64,000 bases of DNA from Bacilli bacterium (GCA_017962745.1 JAGCUR010000007.1:21743-85742), one strand, 5' to 3'. Positions 8,888 through 17,320 are shown, counted from the first letter of the stretch. Program-made: numbers and translations. The notes: generated from the sequence alone by a model not told the origin.

Positions 8888-9841
8888 ATGGATACAAAAA
8901 GAGCAAATGACATCACATTACTTAACAATCAAATAATAATTCTTGATGCATGGAATAATTGGAAACAAAAGACTAATGATAATTATGATGCGAGGATTAA
9001 AGACTTCAACGAAAAAATCGAAGAGAAATCAAAAGAAATAGAGCAATTACAGAAAACAATTGATACTCTTGATTATGGTAGAAGTCTTGGTGCTTTAATA
9101 TTAATTATATTATGCGCAGTTTTATACATTGTTCCATCATTTATTGAGTTTGCTAAGCCTTATAGAGCATATTGTGCTATGGCAACAATGTTATTTGTTA
9201 TTCCATATATATTTTGGCTAAGAGGTGCAAAGAAAACATTTATTGCGCACTTACTATACTGGTTAACAAATGGTTTATTATTTGGAGCTACTTTATATAT
9301 CGTAAGTATTAAAGATGGCCAACCAAATTTATATTATGCTTTATTTGAAAATCCACGCTTTGATCAAATTAATCATATCTTTTGGTATTTAAGCTTAGGC
9401 TCAATCATCATTTTAACTGCATCGATGATTATTAGAAAGATTCATCTAGAAAGAGTAAAAGCAAAACTAAATAGACTTTTATTTGAATATGAAGGTGAAG
9501 TAAGCGAAAACAAAGATTTAGTTGCTAATTTAATTAGTGAAAGAGAACAACTTCTTGAAAACAAAGAAAGAGAATACTTTAGTAAGTATCCTCTTGCGTT
9601 ACCAAATTACTCAATTCAAGATGTTAAGAAATTACTTTACTATATGATTAATCATCGCGCTGATACAATTAAAGAAGCTATTAATTTAAATAAGCAAGAT
9701 GAAACTCTTCAAAACATTCAAAATGATGTTAGGGCTCTAAGAACTATGCAAGAGAAAACTAACGAACAAATTGAAGAGATGAAGAAAGAAAAAGAAAAAC
9801 AAGAAATAGTAGAAGAAGAAAAAGAAGACTTAGTTTACTAA
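8888..9841 (+). CDS. Hypothetical membrane protein with flanking coiled coils
   Basis: A 317-residue protein. Residues about 22-60 form a coiled coil rich in K, E and I. Four hydrophobic helices follow between about 65 and 180, then a second coiled-coil-prone segment (about 190-235). The last 40 residues are almost entirely charged (K and E). No known family is recognised. It closes the operon behind the YcxB-like and helical proteins, so a membrane-associated complex of the three is possible but not shown. Good AAGGAGG site. The terminator overlaps its stop codon. Confidence 0.62.
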   Translation: MDTKRANDITLLNNQIIILDAWNNWKQKTNDNYDARIKDFNEKIEEKSKEIEQLQKTIDTLDYGRSLGALILIILCAVLYIVPSFIEFAKPYRAYCAMATMLFVIPYIFWLRGAKKTFIAHLLYWLTNGLLFGATLYIVSIKDGQPNLYYALFENPRFDQINHIFWYLSLGSIIILTASMIIRKIHLERVKAKLNRLLFEYEGEVSENKDLVANLISEREQLLENKEREYFSKYPLALPNYSIQDVKKLLYYMINHRADTIKEAINLNKQDETLQNIQNDVRALRTMQEKTNEQIEEMKKEKEKQEIVEEEKEDLVY

Positions 9842-9852
9842 GTCTTCTTTTA
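9821..9852. terminator. Bidirectional terminator between the 9.8 kb operon and lysS
   Basis: A perfect 14-bp inverted repeat (9821-9834 and 9837-9850), with A-rich left and T-rich right ends. It includes the last codons of the plus-strand gene and lies 3' of lysS on the other strand. Confidence 0.82.
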
Positions 9853-9856
9853 ATAT

Positions 9857-11767
9857 CTAATATAATTTAGCACCAGCTGGGATATGATTATCTAACATCA
9901 TTAAGTGAAGTTTTTCTTCACCATTTTCATGGTGAACAGCACTTAATAGCATTCCACAAGATTCAATACCCATCATTGGTCTTGGAGGTAAGTTAGTAAT
10001 TGCTACTAATGTTTTACCAAGTAATTGTTCTGGTTCATAAAATGTGTGAATACCGCTTAAAATAACTCTAGGTGAATCTGTTCCATCATTTAAAGTAAAC
10101 TTTAATAATTTCTTACTCTTTTCAACTGCTACGCAGTCTAATACTTTAACTACTCTAAAGTCAGATTTAGAGAATGTTTCGAAATCTACAAAGCTTTCAA
10201 ATAATGGTTCAACCTCCACATTAGAAAAATCAATTACTTCTTCAGTATTTTCTACCACTTTCTTAACTTCTTTTTTCTTACCGACATCTTTCATTTGAGG
10301 GAATAGGATCGCATCACGAATTGATTCGATTTCGCCTAGTAACATAACTAGTCTATCAATTCCTATACCAATGCCACCTGTAGGTGCCATCCCGTATTCT
10401 AGAGCCTCTAAGAAATCAGTATCCATTTCATTAGCTTCATCGTTACCTAATTCTTTTTCAGCTAATTGTTTTTCAAATCTTTCTCTTTGATCGATTGGGT
10501 CATTTAATTCGCTAAAAGCATTAGCATATTCATGACCAGCAATGAATAATTCAAAACGATCAGTATAACGAGGATCTTGACGATTCTTTTTAGCAAGTGG
10601 AGATATCTCAATTGGATGGCCAAAAACAAATGTTGGTTGAATCAATGTTTCTTCCACATACTTTTCAAAGAATAAGTTTAGAATATGACCAACAGTTTTT
10701 TCGTGATTTTGAACCTTAATTTCATGCTTTGAAGCAAGATCTAGGGCTTCATTAACATCAGTAATCTTTTTAAAGTCAATTCCAGTAGCATCTTTTACAG
10801 CATCAGCCATATGAATCTTTTTAAATGGTTCACCTAAATTGATTTCAATATCGTGATTATTAACAGTAGTCTTACCTAAAACATCATTAGCCACATGTTT
10901 AATTAAACTTTCAGCTAATTCCATCATACCATCGATATCAGAATATGCTTGATATGCTTCCACAGTTGTAAATTCAGGATTATGCATTGAATCCATTCCT
11001 TCATTACGGAATAATCTTCCGATTTCATAAACTCTTTCCATTCCACCAACGATTAATTTCTTTAGTGATAATTCAGTAGCGATTCTTAAATAGAAATCTT
11101 TATCAAGAGTATTATGATGAGTAATGAAAGGTTTAGCAGCAGCACCACCTAAAATTGGTTGAAGCACTGGAGTTTCTACTTCCACAAATCCTCTTTCATC
11201 AAAGAATCTTTGAATTGAACGAATGATTCTAGGACGTAAGAAAGCATTCTTCTTAGATTCTTCATTCATGATTAAATCTACATAGCGGTGACGTCTTGCT
11301 TCTTCTTTATCTTGAAGGCCGTGGAACTTTTCAGGTAGAGGTCTTAGGGCTTTTGATAAGTGTGTATAAACTGTTGCTTTAACAGTTAATTCACCGGTAT
11401 CAGTTTTAATAACTTCCCCTTCTACTCCACAAATATCGCCAATGTCAGCTTTCTTAAATATTTCGTATGGTTCTTCACCTAATACATCTTGGCGAACGTA
11501 TGCTTGGATTTGACCAAATTTATCTTGAATATGCATGAAAGCAACCTTGCCTTTACGGCGAAGTGACATAATTCTACCAGCAACGCTAGTAATTACATGC
11601 ATCTCTTGTAATTCTTCTTTAGAAAAATCAGAATATTTGTCCTTTAAATCTTGGCTAGTAGCTTTACGGTCGTATCTAGCACCATATGGGTCGATACCTA
11701 ATTCTCTTAATTCCTTAGCCTTGCTACGACGGACAAGTTCTTGATCGTTTAACTTAATTTCTTCCAT
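9857..11767 (-). CDS. lysS: Lysyl-tRNA synthetase (class II) with C-terminal tRNA-binding domain
   Basis: A 636-residue lysine-tRNA ligase. The N-terminal OB-fold anticodon-binding domain (about 1-150) is followed by the class II catalytic core with motif 2 ([20 protein letters not shown]) and motif 3 ([13 protein letters not shown]). Ordinary bacterial LysRS ends at about 500 residues. Here a charged linker ([16 protein letters not shown]) leads into about 110 residues (527-636) that look like the Trbp111/EMAP-type tRNA-binding domain: [20 protein letters not shown], then [20 protein letters not shown], as at the C-terminus of MetRS. The ATG has a GAGGTG site. The domain call is from motif reading and should be reliable. 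Confidence 0.93.
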   Translation of the reverse strand: MEEIKLNDQELVRRSKAKELRELGIDPYGARYDRKATSQDLKDKYSDFSKEELQEMHVITSVAGRIMSLRRKGKVAFMHIQDKFGQIQAYVRQDVLGEEPYEIFKKADIGDICGVEGEVIKTDTGELTVKATVYTHLSKALRPLPEKFHGLQDKEEARRHRYVDLIMNEESKKNAFLRPRIIRSIQRFFDERGFVEVETPVLQPILGGAAAKPFITHHNTLDKDFYLRIATELSLKKLIVGGMERVYEIGRLFRNEGMDSMHNPEFTTVEAYQAYSDIDGMMELAESLIKHVANDVLGKTTVNNHDIEINLGEPFKKIHMADAVKDATGIDFKKITDVNEALDLASKHEIKVQNHEKTVGHILNLFFEKYVEETLIQPTFVFGHPIEISPLAKKNRQDPRYTDRFELFIAGHEYANAFSELNDPIDQRERFEKQLAEKELGNDEANEMDTDFLEALEYGMAPTGGIGIGIDRLVMLLGEIESIRDAILFPQMKDVGKKKEVKKVVENTEEVIDFSNVEVEPLFESFVDFETFSKSDFRVVKVLDCVAVEKSKKLLKFTLNDGTDSPRVILSGIHTFYEPEQLLGKTLVAITNLPPRPMMGIESCGMLLSAVHHENGEEKLHLMMLDNHIPAGAKLY

Positions 11768-11789
11768 ATTACACCTCTATTTCTCTACC

Positions 11790-11818
11790 ATTTTATCACT
11801 TGTAGCTAATAAAATCAA
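11790..11818 (-). promoter_or_regulatory. Promoter of lysS
   Basis: On the minus strand, TTGATT (11818-11813), 17-bp spacer, TAAAAT (11795-11790), 23 bases before the lysS ATG. It is almost back to back with the promoter at 11825 for the divergent gene. Confidence 0.65.
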
Positions 11819-11824
11819 ATATAA

Positions 11825-11854
11825 TTGCAAATGGCGTGCCTGTTGTGATACAAT
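11825..11854 (+). promoter_or_regulatory. Promoter of the 11.9 kb gene
   Basis: TTGCAA (11825-11830), 18-bp spacer, TACAAT (11849-11854), followed by a GGGAGG site at 11864. Confidence 0.65.
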
Positions 11855-11875
11855 GGCACCATATGGGAGGCAGAT

Positions 11876-12394
11876 ATGAAATATTTACCATATATAATAA
11901 TTGGCTCAATCATTATCTTAATTTTGATATATGTATTTTTTATTAGACCGATCCAAATTAAAAAGACAGTAACGACTAAACTATTATCTTATTTTAAAGA
12001 ACTAGGTTATACCGAAGGTAAAAAAGCTAGTCTATATAATATTTTACTAACTAAAGGTGAAGAGAAGTTATACTTTAAGTATTTAATAATACCATCTAAT
12101 TCCCAAATTACCATTAACTGTAAAGAGAAGTGGCGCTTATCTTGGGGAGGAAATCCCGATAAAGTAGGCCGTGCTTACCCCAATAACCGTTATCTAACCG
12201 AAATTGAAGATTTCGCTAAAGCAACCCTTGATGGTAAGAAGATATTTATTGTTTATTACTCAACTGAACATATCTTAAGATATATTAATGAATGCGAACT
12301 AGAAACGATTGATATTACGAAAACACCATACGATTATAAGATTGTATGTTTCGATAAATTTGAAGAAGAAATACCTTATTGTATTAACAAATAG
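11876..12394 (+). CDS. Hypothetical membrane-anchored protein
   Basis: A 172-residue protein with one N-terminal hydrophobic helix (about residues 4-24) and a basic soluble domain behind it containing YFKYLIIPSNSQITINCKEK and RLSWGGNPDK. No family is recognised with confidence. It is a monocistronic gene with its own promoter and GGGAGG site, followed by the tRNA cluster. N-in topology with an extracytoplasmic C-terminal domain, or an N-out anchor, are both possible. Confidence 0.6.
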   Translation: MKYLPYIIIGSIIILILIYVFFIRPIQIKKTVTTKLLSYFKELGYTEGKKASLYNILLTKGEEKLYFKYLIIPSNSQITINCKEKWRLSWGGNPDKVGRAYPNNRYLTEIEDFAKATLDGKKIFIVYYSTEHILRYINECELETIDITKTPYDYKIVCFDKFEEEIPYCINK

Positions 12395-12404
12395 AAAAAT
12401 ATTC

Positions 12405-12433
12405 TTGCATTTTATAGCCTATCATAGTATAAT
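12405..12433 (+). promoter_or_regulatory. Promoter of the tRNA-Tyr/tRNA-Gln unit
   Basis: TTGCAT (12405-12410), 17-bp spacer, TATAAT (12428-12433), 28 bases before the tRNA-Tyr gene. Confidence 0.8.
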
Positions 12434-12461
12434 GGTTAAGGTAAAAAGAAAATAGCTTAAT

Positions 12462-12546
12462 GGTGGGGTAGCGAAGTGGCTAAACGCGGCGGACTGTAAA
12501 TCCGCTCTCTCCGAGTTCGGTGGTTCGAATCCACTCCCCACCACCA
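12462..12546 (+). tRNA. tRNA-Tyr (GTA)
   Basis: An 85-nt tRNA with acceptor stem GGTGGGG / CCCCACC, encoded CCA end, anticodon GTA in CTGTAAA, a long variable arm typical of bacterial tRNA-Tyr and a T-arm with GGTTCGAATCC. Co-transcribed with tRNA-Gln six bases downstream. Confidence 0.95.
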
Positions 12547-12552
12547 TTTTCT

Positions 12553-12627
12553 AGGGCTATAGCCAAGCGGTAAGGCATCAGACTTTGACTCTGACATTCT
12601 CTGGTTCGAATCCAGATAGCCCTGCCA
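12553..12627 (+). tRNA. tRNA-Gln (TTG)
   Basis: A 75-nt tRNA with acceptor stem AGGGCTA / TAGCCCT, discriminator G, encoded CCA end, anticodon TTG in CTTTGAC and T-arm CTGGTTCGAATCCAG. Confidence 0.94.
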
Positions 12628-12643
12628 TCTATAAAGAGTTATG

Positions 12644-12672
12644 ATTATGCATCTTGGTGCATAATTTTTTTT
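12644..12672 (+). terminator. Terminator of the tRNA unit
   Basis: A perfect 8-bp stem (ATTATGCA / TGCATAAT, loop TCTTGG) followed by seven T residues. Confidence 0.85.
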
Positions 12673-12675
12673 ATT

Positions 12676-12704
12676 TTGTATAATTTTGCTACTTATGATA
12701 AAAT
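12676..12704 (+). promoter_or_regulatory. Promoter of the aspartase-like gene
   Basis: TTGTAT (12676-12681), 17-bp spacer, TAAAAT (12699-12704), 18 bases before the chosen ATG. Confidence 0.65.
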
Positions 12705-12721
12705 GGATGAGAGGTATAATT

Positions 12722-14086
12722 ATGCGTATTAGAATTGAAAAAGATGAATTAGGCGAAGTAGTAATGCCGGCTGAGGTGTATTATGGCATCCATACATATC
12801 GCGCTAAAGAAAACTTTCAAATATCAAAAAGACCGATTTGTAGACAAATGATTAAGGGACTTGCTATCGTAAAGAAAGCAGCTGCTTATGCGAACTACGA
12901 TGCGGGCTTAATTACAAAAGAGATTAGAGATGTCATCGCTTTGTGTTGCGATGAGATTCTAAACGGACGTTTACACGGGCAGTTTGTTACCGACCTTATT
13001 CAAGGCGGTGCTGGTTTTGGTATGAATATGAACGCTAATGAAGTAATAGCTAACCGTGCTAATGAAATGTTAGGTCACGAAAAAGGTGAATACTATCCAG
13101 TTCACCCAATTGATCACGTCAACTTATGCCAATCAACTAACGATGTAATAGCAACAGCGGGTAGAATTGCGGCTTTAAGGCTATCTAAGAAGTTGATTGT
13201 GGAGATGAAAAAGCTTAAAGATGCTTATATGCAGAAAGCTGAAGAGTTTAGAAATGCCTATACTATAGCTAGAACTCACCTAATCGAAAGTGGTCCGATT
13301 TCATTTGGAACCATCTTTGATTCACTAGCTAATTCAATTGAACGTGATACGATCAAACTAGAAGCGGCAACTAAAGGCTTACTAGAACTTCCACTAGGCG
13401 GCACCATTACCGGAACTGGTTTTAATGCAAATGAAGTATATAAAGAAAAAGTATGTACATATGTAGCTAAGTTTACAAGTGAAAAGTTTTATCAATCATC
13501 TAACTTAGTAGATACTACTAGACACATTGATGCCTTTGTATGGATGAGTTCAGCACTAAAGTTATTTGCCATTAACTTAAATAAAGTTGCTAACGATTTT
13601 CGCTTAATGAGTACGATCATTGGTAACATTACGATTCCACGTGTACAAGCAGGTAGTACAAACTATCCAGGTAGAAGCATCCCAGTTATTTTAGAGATGG
13701 TTAACCAAGTAGTTTACTATATTGAAGGAAACGATTTAACTATTGCAAGAAGCGCTGAAAGTGGTGAACTAGAATTAAATAACACACTACCAATCGTGCT
13801 AGCTTGTTTATTTGAAAGCTTGAATTTTGTTAGAAGAACAATTGCCACTTTAAGGAGTAAGGTTGTAGAAGAAATTAAAGTAAATGAAACTACAATTAAT
13901 CAAATTCAAGAAAACAATATGTTTGTAGCATATATTACCAGCGAAGTTGGATATCATAGATGTCTAGAAATTGTTAATAGCTGCGATTGTGCATCGATTG
14001 CGGAATACGTAGTTAAAGAAGGAATCATGACAAAAGATCATGTAGATGAAATTTTAGATATAATTCATAACAAAAGTAAGGTATAA
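12722..14086 (+). CDS. Aspartase/fumarase superfamily lyase, divergent aspartate ammonia-lyase-like
   Basis: A 454-residue protein collinear with aspartate ammonia-lyase. It has the AspA-like start RIEKDELGEVVMPAEVYYGI, then QGGAGFGMNMNANEVIANRA, CQSTNDV and GTGFNANEVY. The mobile catalytic signature loop, GSSxMPxKxNP in aspartases and fumarases, is altered to GSTNYPGRSIP: the first serine (the usual catalytic base) is kept, but the lysine and asparagine are lost. The conserved stretch before the loop is also shorter. It may therefore be an aspartase with relaxed residues or a lyase for another substrate. The start at 12722 gives the canonical N-terminus with GAGGT upstream. The superfamily is certain; the reaction is not. 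Confidence 0.8.
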   Translation: MRIRIEKDELGEVVMPAEVYYGIHTYRAKENFQISKRPICRQMIKGLAIVKKAAAYANYDAGLITKEIRDVIALCCDEILNGRLHGQFVTDLIQGGAGFGMNMNANEVIANRANEMLGHEKGEYYPVHPIDHVNLCQSTNDVIATAGRIAALRLSKKLIVEMKKLKDAYMQKAEEFRNAYTIARTHLIESGPISFGTIFDSLANSIERDTIKLEAATKGLLELPLGGTITGTGFNANEVYKEKVCTYVAKFTSEKFYQSSNLVDTTRHIDAFVWMSSALKLFAINLNKVANDFRLMSTIIGNITIPRVQAGSTNYPGRSIPVILEMVNQVVYYIEGNDLTIARSAESGELELNNTLPIVLACLFESLNFVRRTIATLRSKVVEEIKVNETTINQIQENNMFVAYITSEVGYHRCLEIVNSCDCASIAEYVVKEGIMTKDHVDEILDIIHNKSKV

Positions 14087-14126
14087 TTAAGATAAGTTAT
14101 ATATAATGAATAAAAAGGAGATACTT

Positions 14127-14978
14127 ATGGAACAAAAAGAATTAGAAAAAGAAGTATTAGAAGAAATCAATGCAACTAGCGAAGAGACTCCAGTTGAAGA
14201 GGCTCCAGCTGAAGAAGCTGAAGCTCAAGAAGAAGTATTAGAGGCTAGTAGCAGAAAAGTAGTTGTTAAATTAAATGTCGACTACAGAACTTTAAAATAC
14301 TATAACGTTTATGTTTTAAAATATGTTAGAAAGTTTTATTGGTTATATGCAATATTCTTGCTTTTACTTGCTGGTGGACTAGTATATTCAATCATTGTTA
14401 AGACTTATATCGTTGTAGCATTAATGGCTGTATTTGCTTTATATTTAGTTTATCAAATGTTATCAATCGAAAAGACAATCGATAGACAACTTACAGCTCA
14501 TTTTATGAGAAGACGTCCTCAAGTGCAAACATACACATTTACTGATGAAGGTATCACAATTGATCCTGCTGATGGCGGTGATCCAATTAACTATGAATGG
14601 GTATATGTTACTCACATTTATCAAATCCCTCAATTCTATTATTTATATTTGGGTAAACAACCAATTATCGTAGATAGAAATGAAGATATGATTATTGAAG
14701 GTACAAAAGAAGACTTAGAAGGTATTATTGCTACTCAAGCAACTAAGAAACCATTCAAGTTACTTGATAAGAACATTTTAAAAGAACCTGTAGAATTCAA
14801 CTATCCAGATTATGATGCGATGGAAGCAGCTCAAGAAGAACAAAGAGCAGCTATCGAAAGCGAAGAAAAAGCTGAAGTTGAAGAGACAGTGGAAGCTGAA
14901 GCTATCGAAGAAGAAAAGGCTGAAGCAGCAGAACCAGTTGAAGAAGCTGCTGAAGAAACTGAAGCTAAAGAGGAATAA
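14127..14978 (+). CDS. YcxB-like membrane protein with long acidic tails
   Basis: A 283-residue protein. It has an acidic N-terminal tail (about residues 1-40, mostly E, A and P), two membrane helices (about 75-118), a soluble domain with YTFTDEGITIDPADGGDPIN and YEWVYVTHIYQIPQFYYLYL, and a second acidic A/E-rich tail over the last 60 residues. The core is YcxB-like and similar in plan to the proteins at 7692 and 14981. The ATG at 14127 lies behind AAAGGAGATACTT and is preferred to the in-frame ATG at 14106, which has no site. Function unknown. Three bases separate it from the next gene. Confidence 0.68.
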   Translation: MEQKELEKEVLEEINATSEETPVEEAPAEEAEAQEEVLEASSRKVVVKLNVDYRTLKYYNVYVLKYVRKFYWLYAIFLLLLAGGLVYSIIVKTYIVVALMAVFALYLVYQMLSIEKTIDRQLTAHFMRRRPQVQTYTFTDEGITIDPADGGDPINYEWVYVTHIYQIPQFYYLYLGKQPIIVDRNEDMIIEGTKEDLEGIIATQATKKPFKLLDKNILKEPVEFNYPDYDAMEAAQEEQRAAIESEEKAEVEETVEAEAIEEEKAEAAEPVEEAAEETEAKEE

Positions 14979-14980
14979 TA

Positions 14981-15499
14981 GTGGAAACTAAGCAAATCGA
15001 TGTTTCCTTAGATTATAAAGAAGAAGTCCTTGCGGACTTCTTTAAGTTTCAAATTAACGTAAGGCAAAATACTAAATGGCTTTTTATCTTAGCAGCCTTA
15101 GTAATAGCTGGTGCTGGGGCAGTAATGTGGTTTGTAATTAAAATACCAGCAGTTGGCATTGCTTGCATGATTGTTGCTTTAGTAATAATTGTTAATTACC
15201 CATTACAAATGCGCCGTGCGATTAGACGTCAAGATTTTAGAAGATTAAGTAGACCGAATCAAAGGCTTAAGATAAACGAAGATAACCTTATTCAATATGA
15301 TTTAAATGGTAAAGTAACATACGAGTGGGATAAGATTATTGAAGTTTGTGAAACTAAGAAATATTTTTATTTATATAGTTCTAAATATGGTGCTTTGATT
15401 GTACAAAAAAAAGAATTAACTGAAGAGACAGCTAATTCTTTAAGAGAAATAATAATTAGTAAAAACATTAAAATCAAAAAATATTTATATCATAAGTAG
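14981..15499 (+). CDS. YcxB-like membrane protein (GTG start)
   Basis: A 172-residue protein with two membrane helices (about residues 33-72) and a C-terminal YcxB-like domain (YEWDKIIEVCETKKYFYLYS, then ALIVQKKEL). This domain closely parallels the one in the protein at 7692. Translation probably starts at the GTG at 14981, two bases after the preceding stop, with AGGAAT as the ribosome binding site and likely translational coupling. Molecular role unknown. Confidence 0.66.
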   Translation: METKQIDVSLDYKEEVLADFFKFQINVRQNTKWLFILAALVIAGAGAVMWFVIKIPAVGIACMIVALVIIVNYPLQMRRAIRRQDFRRLSRPNQRLKINEDNLIQYDLNGKVTYEWDKIIEVCETKKYFYLYSSKYGALIVQKKELTEETANSLREIIISKNIKIKKYLYHK

Positions 15500-15507
15500 G
15501 TAGCATT

Positions 15508-16275
15508 ATGAGCGATATTAAATTATATGATTTAAAGAATAATAAACAGATTAAAAGATGTAATGTTTTAGATGTTAAACAAATGATTGAAAGGCATCTA
15601 AAAGATGTTTTTAAAATCGACTTGTTAGCAAAAGAACTAAAACTAGAAGAAAATAGTAATGATGCTATTAGTTATCTAGGATTAGATGAAAACATGCAAC
15701 TAGTTATAATTGAATATCGCTATGGTAAATTTGGCTCATTAACTAAAAAAGGTTTATTTTATATCGACTATATTAAAGATCATATTAGTAGATTTAAAAT
15801 GATTGCTAATGATTATAAGAAAGGAATAGCTGATGCTATTAATTATAATGCTAGATTATTAGTATTTTGTGATGATGCTAATAGTTATGATCATTATGCA
15901 ATTAAACAATTACCTTATACAATTGAGTTAATTCAGATCCATTTATATGATGGATATGTTGCTTTTGAAAAAGTATATCAAAGTAAAAATATTGATCATT
16001 CCTTACTTAAGTTTAATTTAAAAGCACTACCTTATTATGACTTATATAAATATATTAGTGATTATGTTTTATCTTTAGGTGATGAAGTAATAGAAACAGC
16101 TAATAATAACTTTGTATATTTCCGTAAGATCAATACATTTGCATATATGATATTTGAAAAAGAAATTAAGCTTAGTATTTTATTAGATGGTAAATATGTA
16201 TCTTATAATATAAGTGATGCAGATGCCTTTGATAAAATAGTTAACATGGTTGAGAAGAGTTATGATGAATGTTAA
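15508..16275 (+). CDS. DUF5655/NucS-like predicted nuclease-fold protein
   Basis: A 255-residue protein. The stretch SYLGLDENMQLVIIEYRYGK followed by KKGLFYIDYIKDH matches the PD-(D/E)XK-like core of the DUF91/NucS-related, DUF5655-bearing proteins, whose usual form is LDxxGxPVIIEYK. The C-terminal 60 residues (FVYFRKINTFAYMIFEKEIK) resemble the DUF5655 domain itself. The usual catalytic E-x-K appears here as EYR, so activity is uncertain. It sits between YcxB-like genes and a pseudouridine synthase gene it overlaps by 14 bases, with no restriction-modification partner nearby. Role unknown. Confidence 0.6.
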   Translation: MSDIKLYDLKNNKQIKRCNVLDVKQMIERHLKDVFKIDLLAKELKLEENSNDAISYLGLDENMQLVIIEYRYGKFGSLTKKGLFYIDYIKDHISRFKMIANDYKKGIADAINYNARLLVFCDDANSYDHYAIKQLPYTIELIQIHLYDGYVAFEKVYQSKNIDHSLLKFNLKALPYYDLYKYISDYVLSLGDEVIETANNNFVYFRKINTFAYMIFEKEIKLSILLDGKYVSYNISDADAFDKIVNMVEKSYDEC

Positions 16276-16960
16276 TGATTATGTAAAGAGACTTAACATT
16301 CTTTATGAAGATAATCACTTAATTGTTTGCGAAAAGTTTGTAAATGTCTTATCACAAAAAGATATTACAGGGGATGTTGATATGTGTGAAATTGTTAAAG
16401 CATATATCAAAGAAAAATATAATAAACCTGGCAATGTCTATTTAGGATTAGTACATCGCCTTGACCGCCGTGTTGGTGGCGTGATGGTATTTGCGAAGAC
16501 TAGTAAAGCAGCAAGCAGATTGTCTAGTGCCATATCTAATCATGAAGTAGTTAAAAAATACATGTGTATATGCAAAGGCAAGCTAGAAGATAGCGGAAAT
16601 ATTTGCTTAACTATTGCTAAAGATGAGAAGAATAATGTCGCTTATTTTTCTAAAGATGGTAAAGAAGCAAAACTAAATTACAAACTAATTGGTACTAAGA
16701 ATAATAATTCAGTAGTTGATGTTGATTTACTAACTGGAAGATATAATCAAATTAGATTTAGTTTCGCATACATTAAGCATCCGATTCTAAATGATTATAA
16801 GTATGATAAATCATGCCCAGTTAATAATAACGAGTTAGCTTTATGGTGCTATTATTTAGAACTAATTCATCCTGTTATCAAAAAGAAAATGGTATTTAAA
16901 TTATTACCTAAAGGATTACTTTGGGATGAATACAAACAAATGATTTTGGAATATAAATAA
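16262..16960 (+). CDS. RluA-family pseudouridine synthase
   Basis: A 232-residue enzyme that isomerises uridine in rRNA or tRNA. The catalytic motif is present as LVHRLDRRVGGVMVFAKTS with the nucleophilic aspartate, and LLTGRYNQIRFSFAYIKHPI is the family's second conserved block. There is no N-terminal S4 domain, so it resembles the short RluC/RluD/YqcB-type members. The frame is open to a TTG at 16250; ATG codons at 16262 and 16265 follow GAGAAG and are more likely. The RNA target is not predictable from sequence alone. Confidence 0.85.
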   Translation: MMNVNDYVKRLNILYEDNHLIVCEKFVNVLSQKDITGDVDMCEIVKAYIKEKYNKPGNVYLGLVHRLDRRVGGVMVFAKTSKAASRLSSAISNHEVVKKYMCICKGKLEDSGNICLTIAKDEKNNVAYFSKDGKEAKLNYKLIGTKNNNSVVDVDLLTGRYNQIRFSFAYIKHPILNDYKYDKSCPVNNNELALWCYYLELIHPVIKKKMVFKLLPKGLLWDEYKQMILEYK

Positions 16961-16985
16961 AAAATGTCCCATCTGGGACATTTTT
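16961..16985. terminator. Terminator between the pseudouridine synthase gene and rpmE
   Basis: A perfect 10-bp stem (AAAATGTCCC / GGGACATTTT, loop ATCT) with A and T runs on either side, usable from both strands. Confidence 0.88.
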
Positions 16986-16995
16986 ATATTGTCAA

Positions 16996-17208
16996 TTATT
17001 TGTTTTCTTTCTTTTCTAAACGCTTATTGAAACGTTCAACACGACCAGCAGCTTGGACGAACTTTTGTTGTCCTGTGTAGAATGGATGACATTTAGAACA
17101 TGTATCTACACGTAACTCCTTCATTGTTGATCCACTTTCAAAAGTTGCGCCGCATGATGTACAAGTAACAGTAACTTTATTGTAAGTTGGATGAATACCT
17201 TTTTTCAT
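16996..17208 (-). CDS. rpmE: 50S ribosomal protein L31, zinc-binding form
   Basis: A 70-residue L31. It starts [20 protein letters not shown] and has the two cysteine pairs C-x-x-C (CTSC and CSKC) of the zinc-binding type, then [11 protein letters not shown], the family hallmark. Expressed alone on the minus strand behind a strong promoter and a ~77-nt leader. AAGGAG lies just before the ATG. Confidence 0.96.
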   Translation of the reverse strand: MKKGIHPTYNKVTVTCTSCGATFESGSTMKELRVDTCSKCHPFYTGQQKFVQAAGRVERFNKRLEKKENK

Positions 17209-17285
17209 TTTTTTCTCCTTCCGCCATGATAGATTCGAACCATAGTAAGTTTCTTTTTATAAAGAAGGGTTTCTTCTTTAGTTCC
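17209..17285 (-). promoter_or_regulatory. rpmE 5' leader, candidate L31 autoregulatory RNA
   Basis: The predicted transcript starts near 17285 and has about 77 untranslated bases. It contains a hairpin (AAAGAAG AAACCC TTCTTTA) and, near the gene, GGTTCGAATC, which looks like a tRNA T-loop, before the AAGGAG site. L31 genes in several phyla have conserved leader structures that bind the protein; a match to the described Firmicutes class is inferred and not tested. Confidence 0.4.
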
Positions 17286-17291
17286 TTAAAC

Positions 17292-17320
17292 ATTATACTA
17301 TAAGTCTCGCCTAATTGCAA
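17292..17320 (-). promoter_or_regulatory. Promoter of rpmE
   Basis: On the minus strand, TTGCAA (17320-17315), 17-bp spacer, TATAAT (17297-17292). Confidence 0.8.

Noticed and set aside
14082..14107. Two TATAAT sequences before the acidic-tailed YcxB-like gene
   Set aside because: Neither has an acceptable -35, and one overlaps the aspartase stop codon; an internal promoter is possible but not supported well enough to list.
17221..17260. A degenerate tRNA gene in the rpmE leader (TTCGAAT seen)
   Set aside because: Only a T-arm-like stretch is present; no acceptor partner, D-arm or anticodon arm could be found.
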